Origin: Rostratula benghalensis
Taxonomy: Eukaryota; Chordata; Aves; Charadriiformes; Rostratulidae
Assembly (NCBI GenBank): GCA_013399305.1
Contig: VXAI01000015.1
Location: forward strand, 2,331,329 to 2,395,328
Length of the DNA stretch: 64,000 bases
Reading direction: 5' to 3'
In this document: in pieces, positions 9,700 to 22,679 of the stretch
How positions within the stretch are numbered: position 1 is the stretch's first letter
Layout: every line of letters begins with the position of its first letter
The notes under the pieces: model-generated
What the model saw: only the letters and a program-made list of their open reading frames with translations
The model's database searches: none
What the model was told of the DNA's origin: nothing
Position numbers and translations under genes: made by a program

Positions 9700-12600
9700 G
9701 AAATTGGACTCAGCCATGTCTAATTTTGACTTCAGTTTATTTTGGCAACATCCACGCAGAAGTCAGTTGCTAAATGGTCTTCTAGAGGGGCTCTGAGGTT
9801 TCCAAAGACTTTGCACAGGTTTAAGGCAGAATCTCTGCATAGGCTTATCACTAACTGTTGGAGTCCCAGGAGCTGGTGCTCTGTTCTCAAGCCTTGCACT
9901 CTCTGGTGCTTACAACAGGAATGGGACAATATCAAGTCCTATCCTGCTATTGCCCTTTGACTGTACCTGATGTTACTCCTTCAGATAGGTTTTATTCCAT
10001 TTATTCAACATTTTGTTAGATTTGCCTTCTCTCCCCATATCCCTGAGTTTTTCTCTTTGTGTTTATGACTCTTCCAGTGAGTTTTTATTGCAGTCCATCT
10101 GGAAGAAGGGGATTTCTTTGGGAATACTTCATAGTTTTCTATTTGTTTTGTGGTTTCAGAAGGCTAGTTTTGGTTGTTTGTATTTACTTGCTTATAAGAT
10201 CATTATATTTTTTTCATCTGATTGTAGATCTAGGGGGAAAAAAAGTGCCTTACTAGCAGGTTTGATAATCAAAGACTCTTGTTCGTATGTGGTAAAAGAT
10301 ATGGCACTGTAAGGCTTCCTTAATGTGCATGGGTGTGCCTGCCAAGCAGGGCAGCTATTAGTACTGTGTATGGGTTCTATGATGAGCATGACTTTGTCTA
10401 TTGGGAAATGAACTGTGAACACCTACTCATTTTTCATAGGCCAAATTACAGTGATCTTTCAGCTCGCTGAATTGCCTACACCTCAAAAAGAGAGTTCCTA
10501 GGACCCTTTAGGGAGATGCTAATGAAATAGCTGGGGCTGAGCAGCTATTCTGTAAGCAGAAACCACCTCTATGAATTTAGGCATTTGCCTTCTGCCAGAC
10601 AGGCTTCTGATGCATTTAATGTACTTTTTTCTATCTCTTCCCCCCCCCCCCCCCCCCCATTCTTGGGGTTGAGGTAGCTTTTTGGGTGCTTGTTTCTCAA
10701 GCTTTTGTAGTTGTGTTTAAGCCAAAGGAAGAGGATTTGAAGTCAGCAAAACTTTGCTTAGAGTTCTGTGTCACTCTGAAAGCTAAGAGAAAACAAATTA
10801 AAGATGGCATTATTACTTTTTCTTGGGGGAAAAAGGAAAGCAATACCAGTAGCATTGTGGCTAAAAAAGATAATACAAATTCAGACCTTGAAAACAAAGG
10901 AGACTAACTCTCAAAGATTTATTCCTAATGTTGGATTTCAGGTGCTTCCACACGTGCATCTTTGGGTGATCACTAAATCTTGTTCATGCTTTCCAACCTA
11001 AGAGTTCCCTGGTGGTACTTATCAACTCAAAGACTTACACCTGAGATTATTATTTTTTTTCCACCTCCTGTAGTCCTGGGCTTGTTCCTGACTTGGTCTA
11101 GCAGGGGAAAAAAGAAAGGTGCTTAGTAGTGGAGCTTTTAGCTCTCAAAATAGCAGGACAAGGGCAGTAATAAACTTGTAATGGAGCAGTGCCCAGAAGA
11201 TGGAGGGGACAGGGCCCTCAATGAAATGGGAGCTGTGGGATCTGTCTCATCAAGCAACTGTCACAGCTGTCATCCTGCTCTAGGATAACCATGGAGAATT
11301 CATGCCAGTGCATGAATTCCCAGTGAATCAGGTGTGCGTCTGTGCACAAAGATGACTTCAGTCTATCTCTGGTTTTCCTAATGTTACATCGTGGCACACG
11401 TGTATGCACAGCTGTCTTGCTGTCTTCAGGGAAAAAAAAAAAAAATCCCTTTCTCCTCAATGAAGAGCTCTTTACGTTCTGAGAATTGGACACTGTGGTC
11501 AAAACAAGGAAGGGGTTTCCCTAGAGCCAAGCTTCCCAATGCAGTAGGCCAGGAAGAGTATCATCAGACAGTCTGAGCTTCAGCGCTATGCGGGTACTTA
11601 GGAGTGTAATCCATCAGTACTCTCATCTACAAGCCTGGCTGAAATCTTGCAGCCGTCAGCATGACACTACTCCCAGTCACATCCAGTGTGTTGGATATCT
11701 AATAGATGTTTTGAAAGGAGGAGTTAAATTAGCTTCCCAAAATTCACCTCAAGAATACAGAGTCTGTCTACAGCTTGGATTTTAAGGTGTGATTTCATTC
11801 TGCTTTGATAAATCACTAACACCTAGGGTTTTGTTTTCTTTTTTTTTTTTTTCTTTTTTCCCCAAAGCTGCCATTTAGCTTGCATATCTTGCATTTAGCT
11901 AGCTGTTAAACAATACTCTATTCTATGGCAAACACAGTGAGTTGGCAGGTGACTAAGATCAGAAGAAAAACTAGTTATGTGTTTGGTGGGGCTTTTTTGC
12001 CTTGGTGGATGTGGCTTTGAGTTCAGAGCAAAGATGGGTGTTTAGAAATGTGCAATGAGAATGCTATAGGATAAGTGTAGGTCTCGCCTCAACCCTGATT
12101 ACTTTGAACTATACATATAAGCAAAGTTAAACTGCCACATGGTCAGCAAAGTGAACTTAACCATTAACTTAATCAAGTCATCCCGAGCAGTAAAGAGGAG
12201 CCTGTAATGACCCGGGTTGCTTGTGAGAGTGTGCAAAGGGTGTTCATAACATGTTTCCTCAAAGCAGAAAAAAATACAGTCAGTCTCTGCTGGGTGCCAA
12301 ATTCTTTGCTGAGAAAAAGTTACTCAGCTTTATCCTAAGAAGCTGCCCCTGAAAAATAAATGAAGGAAAAAGTGCTGATGAAAATGGTGATCCTGCAATA
12401 AGCAGAAGGAATATGGGAAAGCGTGTTGCTGGAGAGGGTATGTGCAGGGGTTTAGCTGTGCTGCTGCTGGCTGGGTTTGCTGCTGTGTTGTACACAGGGC
12501 TCACGGGCTCAGACTTGGGTTCCAAGCACTGCAGAGCTTGTGCCCAAAAGTGCAAGTGTCCAGTATATGTCAGTCATTTACTTGCCTCAGTTGTCTTTCT

Positions 12601-15600
12601 GCCCCATTTGGATTTTCCATTCAGTAGGGAGCTGCTGTAGGGGACAGTAGGACTGAGTGCTGGAACTCTGGAACTCTTTTTTAAGTACTTGCTTTATGCT
12701 TTGCAAGAATAGCTGGATAGAAGGTATAAATTATTATAAATTGCCAGTCTATGCAAAAAGGTGTTTGCATAAATTATTGGAGAGCCTACTTGAACTTGTT
12801 GAGCAGGGCTCCCACCAGCATTAAGAGGTCATTTAACCCTCTGTGCAGCCCTGCTGTGGAGCCCAGTCATGCATTGCAGAATTAAATGAGTTCCACCATT
12901 TTTATTCTGAGCATCGCCCAGAACTGATGCAAAGTGACATCTGACAGCGCAGGCAAAGCAGTGACAATGCTCTGAGACACTAATAATAGCTGTAGAGCTA
13001 GAACAGTTTTCCTCTATCCTTATTTTTTATTAGAACCTCCCTTCTTTGGTGAGGAAATGTTGTCATCCCTGGCACTGTTTATCCTTGGAAACCACCTTTG
13101 CTGAGCCAATTAGTCATGAGGCTGGCTGCACAGTGGAGTCAATGTGCTAGGAATGCTCCCACCACCATCTTTTTAAAGAACAGCTGATACTTCATCAAGA
13201 ACTTTGAAAAACAAATCCCATTCCTCTTGGATGATCCTTGCCAGAAGTTGGGAGTAGTAAGGGGTGCTGAGGGAGGAGAAGGTGGATCATCTCTGGAGTA
13301 GCATGGCAGAAACCCCCCTGAGAAAGGCAGGCTGCAAATGCTCTGCAGACTCTTCTCTTTCTCTTCTCCACTCCATTTCCTTTGTTACTAAGGAGATTTA
13401 CATTGAGACAAGCTCTGCAGGAATCCTCAGGTTCCTAGCAAGGGGATCTTAATATTTCTACTCCTTTATAATTAAGAAAGGAGAGAAGATATTAGAAAAG
13501 GTTCCAGTGAGGAATTCTTGGGGATAAATTACAGCAAAAAAGGGAAAAAAGATGAGTAGCCCTCTAAACCCCAATTGTGTGATTCTGACCAATTTGCTGG
13601 GAACACAGAGTGGTAATCCCAGAATCAGCAGCAATGATGTGATTTACTTCACCAGGACAGGAGAAGATCGGGTCCTTGTTGGTTCTTTTTTGTTCCTTTT
13701 TTTGTTTTGTTTTGAGTTTTCCTGCTGTAATTGTTTATTCCTTGCACCGTTGCCTGTTTCTGTGGGATATTGCCCTGCTGTACTGCAGTCAGCTGCCAGC
13801 CTATGAAGAGCAAATGAGACTCCAGGATGCCTGCATTTATTTGAAGGGTCAGGTATTTTTAACCATTGCTCCATAGATAGGGAAAAGAAGGGGAGGTGAT
13901 TTTTTTTGAGTGCTGGATTTACAGGAAGGAGTAGGTGCCTAAGGAGGAACTTGAGGAAGAATTTAGGCACCTAAATCCAAAAGGATAATCCTCACTGCTC
14001 CTGTCTACCTCTGTAAGCGGCTGAGTATCACCACCAAGAGGGTTCCTTAGGTACTTAAAGCTCTTCTCTGTGTGTCTAGAATTATCCAAGTCTTGTTGAT
14101 GCCGAACTGTTCAAATCTGATCTCTCTCCTAAGCCCTGTCAAGATTAACAAACCAGGCTTTCTCCTGCCTGCCTCCTGAGAAGCCCTGCTGGTAGCACAG
14201 ACAGAGCATGCCTACAGCATGCCTCTGCACCAGCATAATACAGACAGCTGCTATTTACATTCCAAAGCAGAGGAAGAGCCAGGGGTATCCTGCTGCTATA
14301 AAATAGCACTGAATATTAAATTATAAGAGAGGAGCTGTTGCATGAGCAATGGGGTTTTGACCAATTTTGCCTGTGTTCCTCCACTGCAGCAATCTTGGCA
14401 ACCTTTTCATATTCCTGGTGACTTTTCCTTTGCAGTACCCTTAGCTCTCCCATCTTCTCTACATCCCTGGTGGCACTTCCCTCTGCCTCTGACACCTTTA
14501 TGCATCTCTCTACCATGTTCCTGGCTTCTTACCATGTCCCCTAGCTTCAGTCATGTCATGGCTTCTGCTCTCTCCCATACCCTCTGTTTGGGCCTGCTGC
14601 TGGGAGGGAAACTGCTCGTGGTTGGGAGCAATGTGTGTGCTGAGCAGCTGGGTACCGTGTGTGCGACAGTTGGAGAAGTTCTGCAAGAAAGAAAGAGAGT
14701 GGCAAGCAATTTTTCAGGACTGTTTGACTGCGTCAGCGTGGCAATGTAAGGGCTTGAGATTCTTCACAATGGAGCAGTGTGAAGTAATCTTGATGCAAGG
14801 CATAAATGGCCGAAAGATGCAAGTCTGGAAGCACCTGAAATCTAGTGACTGTGGTGGACAACTTGGAAAATGCTTTGGGAATGGAACGATGAGAGATCAT
14901 TCAGTGTGAAGGTGAATGGAAAGAGAGAAGAGAGAAATTAATAGATTCCTGTAAAAGAGCAGCTGAAATCTTGGAACAGTTCCCTCCTATTTCAGCCCCT
15001 ACCTCTTCTGCTAGTGTCTAAATGTATTAAACAAGCTAACAACATCAGGTCCTCTTTCACCTCGGCAGCACTACTGGTCATACTATTATACAGCTTTATG
15101 GTTGTTGATTCTTTTTCCCAACTGTTACACACCAACATTTTTCCCCCCTGTGTTTACTATGCAAGTTCTTTTTTGACCTTTAGAAATAAAGCATTTGTGG
15201 AAACCAACCTTTCAATTTATATTTCTCCTCAATTCCCAGGGCATTGTTATGGTATCCAATATATTATCATCATGTAGAACTAGCCCTCAGGAAATCAACA
15301 TCTGGTACCAATTACTGTTCTTTAGCTGAGGTGGCTGAATCTCCTGCCTTACAGTAGTTGAAGCTGTCTAGAATTCTTGTACCCTGAAGTGTGTGGACAC
15401 CATCAGGAAAGGCAGAAGCTTTTTGTGAGATGAGGGACATTGGCATGCTTCCCAGCACCTGTTGATATCACAAAAGTGTGTGTTCCAGGCTGGGCTGTAC
15501 AATCCCATGGTAAAGAAACACTAGGAGGCTATTAAACACCCACTTTAAATTGTACCTTTCACCAAATACCTCCCCAAAGGCAGCATTGATGGGTGTTCTT

Positions 15601-15840
15601 GTGCGTGCTTTGCAAATTACATCCCCAGATGTATGAGAACTCTGGAGACCAGAGGGGAAGGAATGTCATGCACACAATAGAGCTGGAAAAACCTTCTGTC
15701 TTAATGCTGTCCCATCAATTCTTACCTGATAATCTCTCCTTTTGAAGGTATGTGGAAAGCCAAAAAATAAGAACAAAGCAAAGCACAGACATAGACTTGC
15801 CCTGACCTGTCTTCTAGACCGTATCTCTCTGGAGCTCTAC
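9700..15840. other. Single-copy non-coding DNA with homopolymers and small hairpins
   Basis: No gene or interspersed repeat is recognised. Visible structures are the C19 tract at 10640-10658, a hairpin at 11296-11319 (GAATTCATG, 6-nt loop, CATGAATTC), interrupted T-tracts at 11829-11861, and T-rich DNA near 13685-13715. Around 12801-12857 a GC-containing imperfect inverted repeat (GCAGGGCT / AGCCCTGC) sits in sequence with homeodomain-like words. The longest plus-strand frame, 14342-14749, starts in pyrimidine-rich DNA, has no domain and is probably accidental. Confidence 0.55.
10640..10658 (+). repeat. Poly(C) tract, C19
   Basis: Nineteen consecutive C (G on the minus strand) follow CTATCTCTT. 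Long C/G homopolymers are much rarer than A/T ones in vertebrate DNA, can form i-motif or G-quadruplex structures and are prone to sequencing length errors, so the exact length is uncertain. Confidence 0.95.
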
Positions 15841-17608
15841 TTGCTTGCTATACTTGTCTTGCTGTGACCTCTCTCTCTCATCTTGCTATCAAGCTCACTT
15901 GCTGATGTGAGAAGCTTCCCCCCTCCCTTCCTCTTCTTCTTTCCAGCTTCTCCTCCTGTTTGTAACAGCCTCCTTGTGCTTGTCTGCCTTATCCACTTTG
16001 TCTTATATTTTCAGTAGAGATTAGACATATCTTTTCTTCTGAGTCTCAAAGTTCTGAATTCCTCTGTCTTCCTGCCATTGCTTATCTTGCTGCTGTATTT
16101 TTAAACTCTAATACACTGCAGGATATGGTTGTCACAGGGGACACTTGAACAAAGTAAGAGTAGTGTAACAACCTTCCAAAATTCTCTGGAAAAGTGCTTT
16201 GTCAAAAGAAGAAAGTTTAAGGCATAAAAAATATGTATCTATATTTTTTTTAGTTGTTGAGTAGTGACAACATGATATGAAGATGATTTTGGGGCATGTT
16301 AAATGCATTCAACCCCTGTCTAAGATATCCACAGCTGCTTTCATGACAAAATTCATTCTGCTCTGATCTGTCATGTGTTGGATCACTTCATCCTCTGTGG
16401 GCCTGGGAAGCTTGCAGTAGTTAATTGTGAGCAGTCTGGAAGGTGAAGGATTACAATTAGCACAGATGAGCTATCAAAGTAGGAGGAGGAAGTGTGACTT
16501 GTAGCTCGTAGCACACCAGGGAAATGAGCTCTGACTTCCTCTGTCCCAGCCAGCAGCGTGTTGTCTCTCCTCTCTCCAAACAGGGCTCAGAAGGTTTGAG
16601 AACAAGTGGGTATTACCTAGTCAGCAGATTCTTACCTGGGTGCTCCAAAACCACTGCTAGTGAATCTCATGAACCTGTTGAGCTTCATGGAAAGGCTCTG
16701 AAGAACTGTGGTTTTCAGAGCCAAAAGAAGAGAAGCCCACGATCTTATTGTCCATCACTGGGGAAGCTGGAATCAAGCTGTCTTACTGTCCTTGAAAGCT
16801 TTAGCCCAAAACCTTGGACTGAGAGCCTTGTGGCTTAGGAAGCTCTCACCAAATGCAGACAAAGGTACTTTCCATTTGAAATGTTCTACTTGGTCCTTAA
16901 GATACCTTTGTATGCTTTGCCTTAAATGAGAGGCTGTCGGGATAGTACCTAACAGTTTCCTTTCTTCTGGTGTCCACTTGGGAACATGAGTTGCCGTATT
17001 CTGAACAAGATGCTGGTTCTCTGTGGTTATTTGTTTTTCTCTTTGGTTTGTTTAAATAGACTTGCCCTGCAGACAGCTTTAAGATACACTACCCAGCTTT
17101 TCAAATGGTGCACTTGCAGCCTCTCTGAAGTTCATTAACACTTTGCAGTGCCCAGAACTGTTTTTGGGAGCTCTGTTGGTTCTCTAGGGATTGGAGTATT
17201 AGGACTGTACAATACACAGTCTCCCCTGGAAGGTGTTTTAAAGACCATCTTACTGTCTCCCCTTTAACTCTTGTGCTCTCTGTGGGTTCATCTCTCTCCC
17301 TGTTTTTAGGAGAAATACAGGCATAATTTCTGCCTTTATGAAAGCAAAACATTAAAAAATGCTAAACTTGCCAATTAGAGAGTTATGACAAGCTTGTGGC
17401 CTCTGTGGTTGCTGGGCGCCCAAAAGCATTTCCCTTCCATGGGGGCTGGAGGACGCCCAGCGCCTGCTCCAAAATTGGTAGTTTCTATTCAAGCAAAAGG
17501 CAGGCTTTCACCTGATGTTAACCCTGTACAGCCAGAGAGACAATTTGACAAATTGCATCTAATGTTGAATACATTTACTAGGAGATTAATTACAGTATTT
17601 TTTCTGAC

Positions 17609-17629
17609 TTTTTTTTTTTTTTTTTTTTT
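17609..17629 (+). repeat. Poly(T) tract, T21
   Basis: Twenty-one uninterrupted T follow TTTTCTGAC. There is no adjoining reverse-strand AATAAA-type signal at the expected distance, so it reads as a simple homopolymer rather than the tail of a retrocopy. Confidence 0.9.
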
Positions 17630-18431
17630 AATCTTAGGGACAGTAAGTTAACCCCTGTTGCTTTGCTACAGGGGGAAAAAAAAACAGATGAAAAGGCACA
17701 TGATTTCTGCTTATTCTAAAATCTTTGTATTGTTATGCTGAATAGCTGCAAATAATTTGCATTACAATATAGCATAAATAAGAGATGCCACCAACTGAAG
17801 TGTAAACTGAGTGGAATGTGGGGAGCTTTCAGTGCAGCTGACTCTCGGTGGTTTGAGGCAAGGTTGGACAGAACTCAGAGGTGAGGATAAGAGGCACTCT
17901 TGGGTCTTGCACAAGCCCCACTGTCAGCAGAATCCTAACATCAAGATGCCCAGTTGGTCTTAATTTTCACTGTAAGTAACATAATGTGTGTGGTTTAGAT
18001 GCCAAAATTACCAGTCAAAGAAGAGGGAGGCCGAAATAAACCCTGTAGAACAGGATTAGGCAGGATTAAAGTCTGAAATGATCATACAGCACTGAGTAGT
18101 GGATACTGCCACAGCTAACTCAATAAAACTCAGTGGGACACTTGACACTGTGCACTTTCAAGCAGCATAAATCTATATTCATGTGGAATCTTCTGCACTC
18201 AGTCTAATGGGAACAGAAACATGACATGGCTTCAGGTGTCGGTTTAGGGGAATAAAGGCACAGGTTGCTGCCTTGCAGGGACAGATCTCTGCCAGGAAAA
18301 ATGGAAAGCAACTTGAACGATGTATGTAATTATGCTTGTTTGCAGGGCTAAGCAATTTCTACAAACCCACTGAGAATCCTTAAAAGCTGAGATTAAAACC
18401 AGCTATAGATATGTTTTTAACAACAGTTGTC

Positions 18432-18449
18432 TCTATATAATTATATAGA
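18432..18449. repeat. 18-bp perfect palindrome
   Basis: TCTATATAATTATATAGA is identical to its own reverse complement, with no spacer. It lies in AT-rich DNA rich in TATAG words. AT-rich composition makes such palindromes more likely by chance, and no function is implied. Confidence 0.85.
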
Positions 18450-21400
18450 CATCTATAGCAGTTGGTATAATAGTTGCCAGTTCAACAGTTTAAAGCACAT
18501 AAACACTTGCTTACCTTTCATAAATTAAACCACATACTTAAGTGCTTTAATGGATGGGGAAGAACTTAAGTATTTTCCTTAAAAGTTGGACTGAGACAGA
18601 TCAGAATGAATTTGAGTTCTTCTTGTCTCACTGTTAGTATAAAGTTATTTACCTTAGACTTAACCTGTGCTGTGAAGGCCGGTGTCAAAAAGGGTGGTAC
18701 AGAGGAGGTGTGTTCTTGCATCAATGTTGTGTTTCATTAACACTATGTATGTGGTACGAGTGCTGCTGCCCATGGTGCTTCGGCAGCGCGGGAGGACCAG
18801 GACATGGGATCAGGGCTGGTAGCAGCCTGGAGCTCTTTACTTAACCAACTGCTTTCCAGGCTTGGGAGCAAATAGGTCTTTTGAACTGTTGCAGATTGTA
18901 AGTCCACCAGCTCCCACCCATGAGGTTCACTGGGTCCAGTATGAGTCATAGATGGGGAAGAGGATATTTCTGGTTTCCCATTTAAAAAAAAATAAAAAAA
19001 TGGTGAAGCTCATAATCATGAGTGAAAGGTCTCTGTGCTGTAATGGGAACCAGCTGGTGTGGTAGGCCATTTCAGACTAAAATCTGTCTTTGTTCAAAAT
19101 GTGGCCCCACCATTATCACGGTTGGAAACAATCCTTGGTGCTGACACGGTAATGACAGCTCCATGTTTTAGACACATCTAATGGCACTAAGTCCTGATCT
19201 TAGCCGGCATTTATCAAGATAAGCCAGCCAGTCAGGCAAGAGCATGGTGGGCTGACTGTATTCCTTTAGATAACGACATGCATATTTCCTCTCTTGGAAG
19301 AATAATGAACAGAATATGACTGTCAAAATATTTCCCTCTGGAGAGACTCCAAAATAACTGGCACTTACATGAGTTGAGTGCCATCAGTGATGTGAACTTC
19401 CTCACAAACCTGGAATAAGGGGGGGAGCTATGGCCAAGAGAGATGTGAGGGTTTATCCTTAAAAGAAACCAGTACCTGGGAGAATCATTTTTCCAGAACT
19501 CCCCATAGTTCTCACTTGCAATTGGACCTTTCTTGGGAATAGCTCCACTGTCATGGTCACCGAATGAGGTGGTATGGTATCTCCTTTAGGTCCTTTGAAG
19601 TTGGTTGTCACAGTCCTGGTGATTTTGGTGAGCTTGATTCTTTTGATTCTTATGTGGCATTGTCTTATGCTTGCTTTAGATGAAATTTTCACTAGAAATC
19701 TCCAGACCAGCAGAAAATCAGGCCCTGCAAGTTCAACTCTACAGCTCTTGGATTTTCCTCTTAATCCGACTGGAAAATAGCTCTGCTAATGACTTGTCTG
19801 CAAAATAAAGTGCATGCACAGATTCATGTGGAGCTTAATGTGCTCATCTGGCCTACCCCCTCCTCCTTGCCTTTGAGAATGCTGGGAAATGCATCTAACC
19901 AGCAAAGACCCTGATTTAAGAAGCTGCTGTTGTTGTTTTAGGGAAGACCCATTAAAAAAAGGCATAGCTGGGAATCTCAAAGGTGTTATTTAGAGCATTA
20001 GTGTGCTTCTGTCGAACCCAGGGAGGAAGGTGGCTGAGGTGGTTGGAGTTAGCCCGGGCTGCTTTGGGTGCAGAGGGAGCTAATGGCCCGTGCACGCAGG
20101 ATACACTGCTCCTGTGCTGGAAAAAGTCTGCTGTAACGGTAGAGTAAGCTCCTGCAATGCTGTGGCACAGGTCAGGGCTGGAAAGTGTACATAAAGGGCT
20201 CTGCCTGTAGAACAGGTCAGGTCATGCCGCTGGTTAAATGCATCCTGCAAAGGTGTCACAACACTCTGCTGTCTGGGCAGCCCGGGAAGTAGGAGAGTAG
20301 AGTTTTGCAAGGCCGGATTAAGGGGAGTTTATTCCCTTTTCTTTCTTTCAAATGTAGATCTGTCCCTGTTGAGTTAAGCCGTGATGGACTTACTTTTTAC
20401 CGTAGGCAGAGGGCTGACACTCGTGCTGATGAAGTGACTCTTGCATTTTTGCTGAGTTGTGCTATTTACTGCAGATTTTGTGGATTTTCTGTATGGGCAG
20501 CCAAGAAAATTTCTTGTAGCTGGAGAAGGGAGCTCTGTCAAGTTTTTAGCTGCCAAGATCCCTCTTTTCCCAAGTGTTTCTCTCCATCTCGGGGTGTGGG
20601 GAAAGCTGGAGGTGATCAGGACAGTAGCATCTCTGACAGAGGATCTGCTGTACATCCAGCTCTGTGATGGACAAAAGGGTGCCTTCTGCAGGTCTTCACA
20701 GTGGAGTCAAGTAGGAAAGGTCTTTTAGCCTTCATAGTACTACAGGGTAACACTGGAATCAAAACTTACCCCTGTAGTCTTTGAAAGCCAGGGTAAGGCA
20801 CTGGCATAGGAACTGCTTTTTGTCTTGGTGCTTGGACAGCAGCATTTTTTCAGGAGGTTTTGAATTGCTCTCAAGTTTTCAGCGGTCTCTTCTGTTTGGG
20901 TGGAAAGTTAGACACAGCCATGCTGCAGCGCAGCCTCCAGAATCCCCACAGCTCCTCAAACGTTAATCCTGACTAAAGGTTATCTTCTGATCCTAGCCCC
21001 ACAGCCTTAAACAGAATGTAGATCTGCAGATGCCTACTGTAGCACCAGTGGAAGAGGGTAATGTTAACCTTGCAAGCCATTAAAAATTCAGGGGCCCATA
21101 CCAGAAGGGAATGGTTGGTGCTGTTGATCCTGAGCATTTAATAACACAACCTGAAATAGGCGTCTTGGTGAGCAGATGACAAACCCTTGCATGCAAGGGA
21201 GGAGAGCAAGGTAAGTGCTTGTCTTTGTTGTATTTTCAGTCTGCATGCCCACAGAAAGCGTGGAGAAGGGACAGCAGGGTACGGTGGTCAGGACAGTTCT
21301 GGAGAGCAGGGACTGCAGCCCAGTAAGGTGTCCAGGTGCCTGAGGAAGAGACAGAAATCCAAACTTCCACTGAAAGCACCTTGTTCTTCTCCACTGTGTG

Positions 21401-21640
21401 CTGTGGAGCTACTCTCTACTTGCAACACCCTGTTGGGTGAGGAAGCTGCAGGGATGGGGGTGTCCTCCCGCCTGCTCCACACTCAGCCAGGGCTCCTCGC
21501 CTGCTCCCCTGCTGCACGTGGGGGATAAAAGCAGGCAGCAGGAGAGGGATTTCTTCATATCTGAGAAGCAGTGAATGGTATCGCAGACCTGCAAACAGAC
21601 AGTTAAGAATGGGTGGGAACAAAACCCCCACATTTTCCTT

Positions 21641-22679
21641 TGTTTCTCTTATAACAATTGATATTTACAATGAAGTCCAACCCCTCCCTCCAAACAAATG
21701 TTTCTACATGACATGGTTTTACCAAGAAAGGATAGTAAAACGTCAGGAGCAAAATAGTATTTATAGAGCTATGTGTTTGTGAAAGTGACTGTGATTTTCC
21801 AGGTAAATAGTTGTGGCTTATTTAAAATACTCTGTCTGTCAAAATCCTCATGTCATGTGGAATATTTACCACATGGTTTCATAGAGAACCTCTTTTTAAC
21901 TGCTGGTGGTAAACCTGTAATGCTATGTTAGGTTTTTAATAGCTTGCAAAGGTCCCTGATTGATTTTTCACACATTTATTTCCACAGCAATAAGGTTTTA
22001 CATACTGGGATGTGGGAAGGAAAGGGAAAAAAAAAAAAGTAATCACGGGAAGTTGAATGTGTTTCAAAACCTGTGCCTAAATGTCCTTAAAAGGCTCTCA
22101 ACCTGGGGGTGATTAAACTAATTACATTAGCAGTACTTGAGGAGAGCTTGAACGTTTGCACTTTCTCAAGTAAAGGATCATTTCTTTTCCTCAAAGATGA
22201 AGTAATATGCACAAAAAAATCCCCTGAAAATCCCCTGCTAAGCTGCATGCTGACTCCTGCAATATGGATGTTTCTCCTGGTGCGGGCTCCTGTTTAACAG
22301 CAGCAGGAGCAGCGTGTCCTGTTGTGGGTGGTGGGCTGTGGTGGCTGGCAGAGTTTGGTCATGCCTTGCTTTTTCCATCAGCTCAAAACACCATTTGCCA
22401 CAACACTCACTCTCTCTCATCATCTCATATTATTTCTGTGTTCTAGGAGAGCAGTGTAGAGATAACGGGATGTGTGGGAGAAAAGAGCACTGGGACTGAA
22501 ACCCACATTCCCAGAGCCTGTGGTGCAGCCTTGGCCGAGTCCAGTGGTGAAGAACAGCACGTCCTTCACTGTCCTCTGAGGTTGGAAGCCCTCCTGGCTG
22601 CCTTTGTGTCCCCTGCTTGGCTGCTGGCCTCCAGGTGCTGTATCACACAATAGGATAGAGAAGATACCTGATGTGACAT
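21641..22679. other. Non-coding DNA, AT-rich with possible regulatory texture
   Basis: Non-repetitive sequence with words such as ATTAAACTAATTACATTAG near 22112 and CCTGATTGATTTTTC near 21954, and an A12 tract at about 22028. The right part (22.3-22.65 kb) is GC-richer and without recognisable content. No gene is seen. Confidence 0.4.

Larger units (their letters stand above)
15841..21640. other. Single-copy non-coding DNA with a polypyrimidine stretch
   Basis: No supported gene. From 15860 to 16020 the plus strand is pyrimidine-rich, and a 30-nt uninterrupted pyrimidine run (15915-15944) ends in AG, resembling a splice acceptor. No open exon follows it. A T21 tract lies at 17609-17629. The 17.9-18.25 kb part has words (CTCAGTGGGAC, CAGTCTAATGGGAAC) that might be remains of an ancient amniote repeat, with low certainty. 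An 18-bp palindrome at 18432-18449 is listed separately. Confidence 0.5.
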
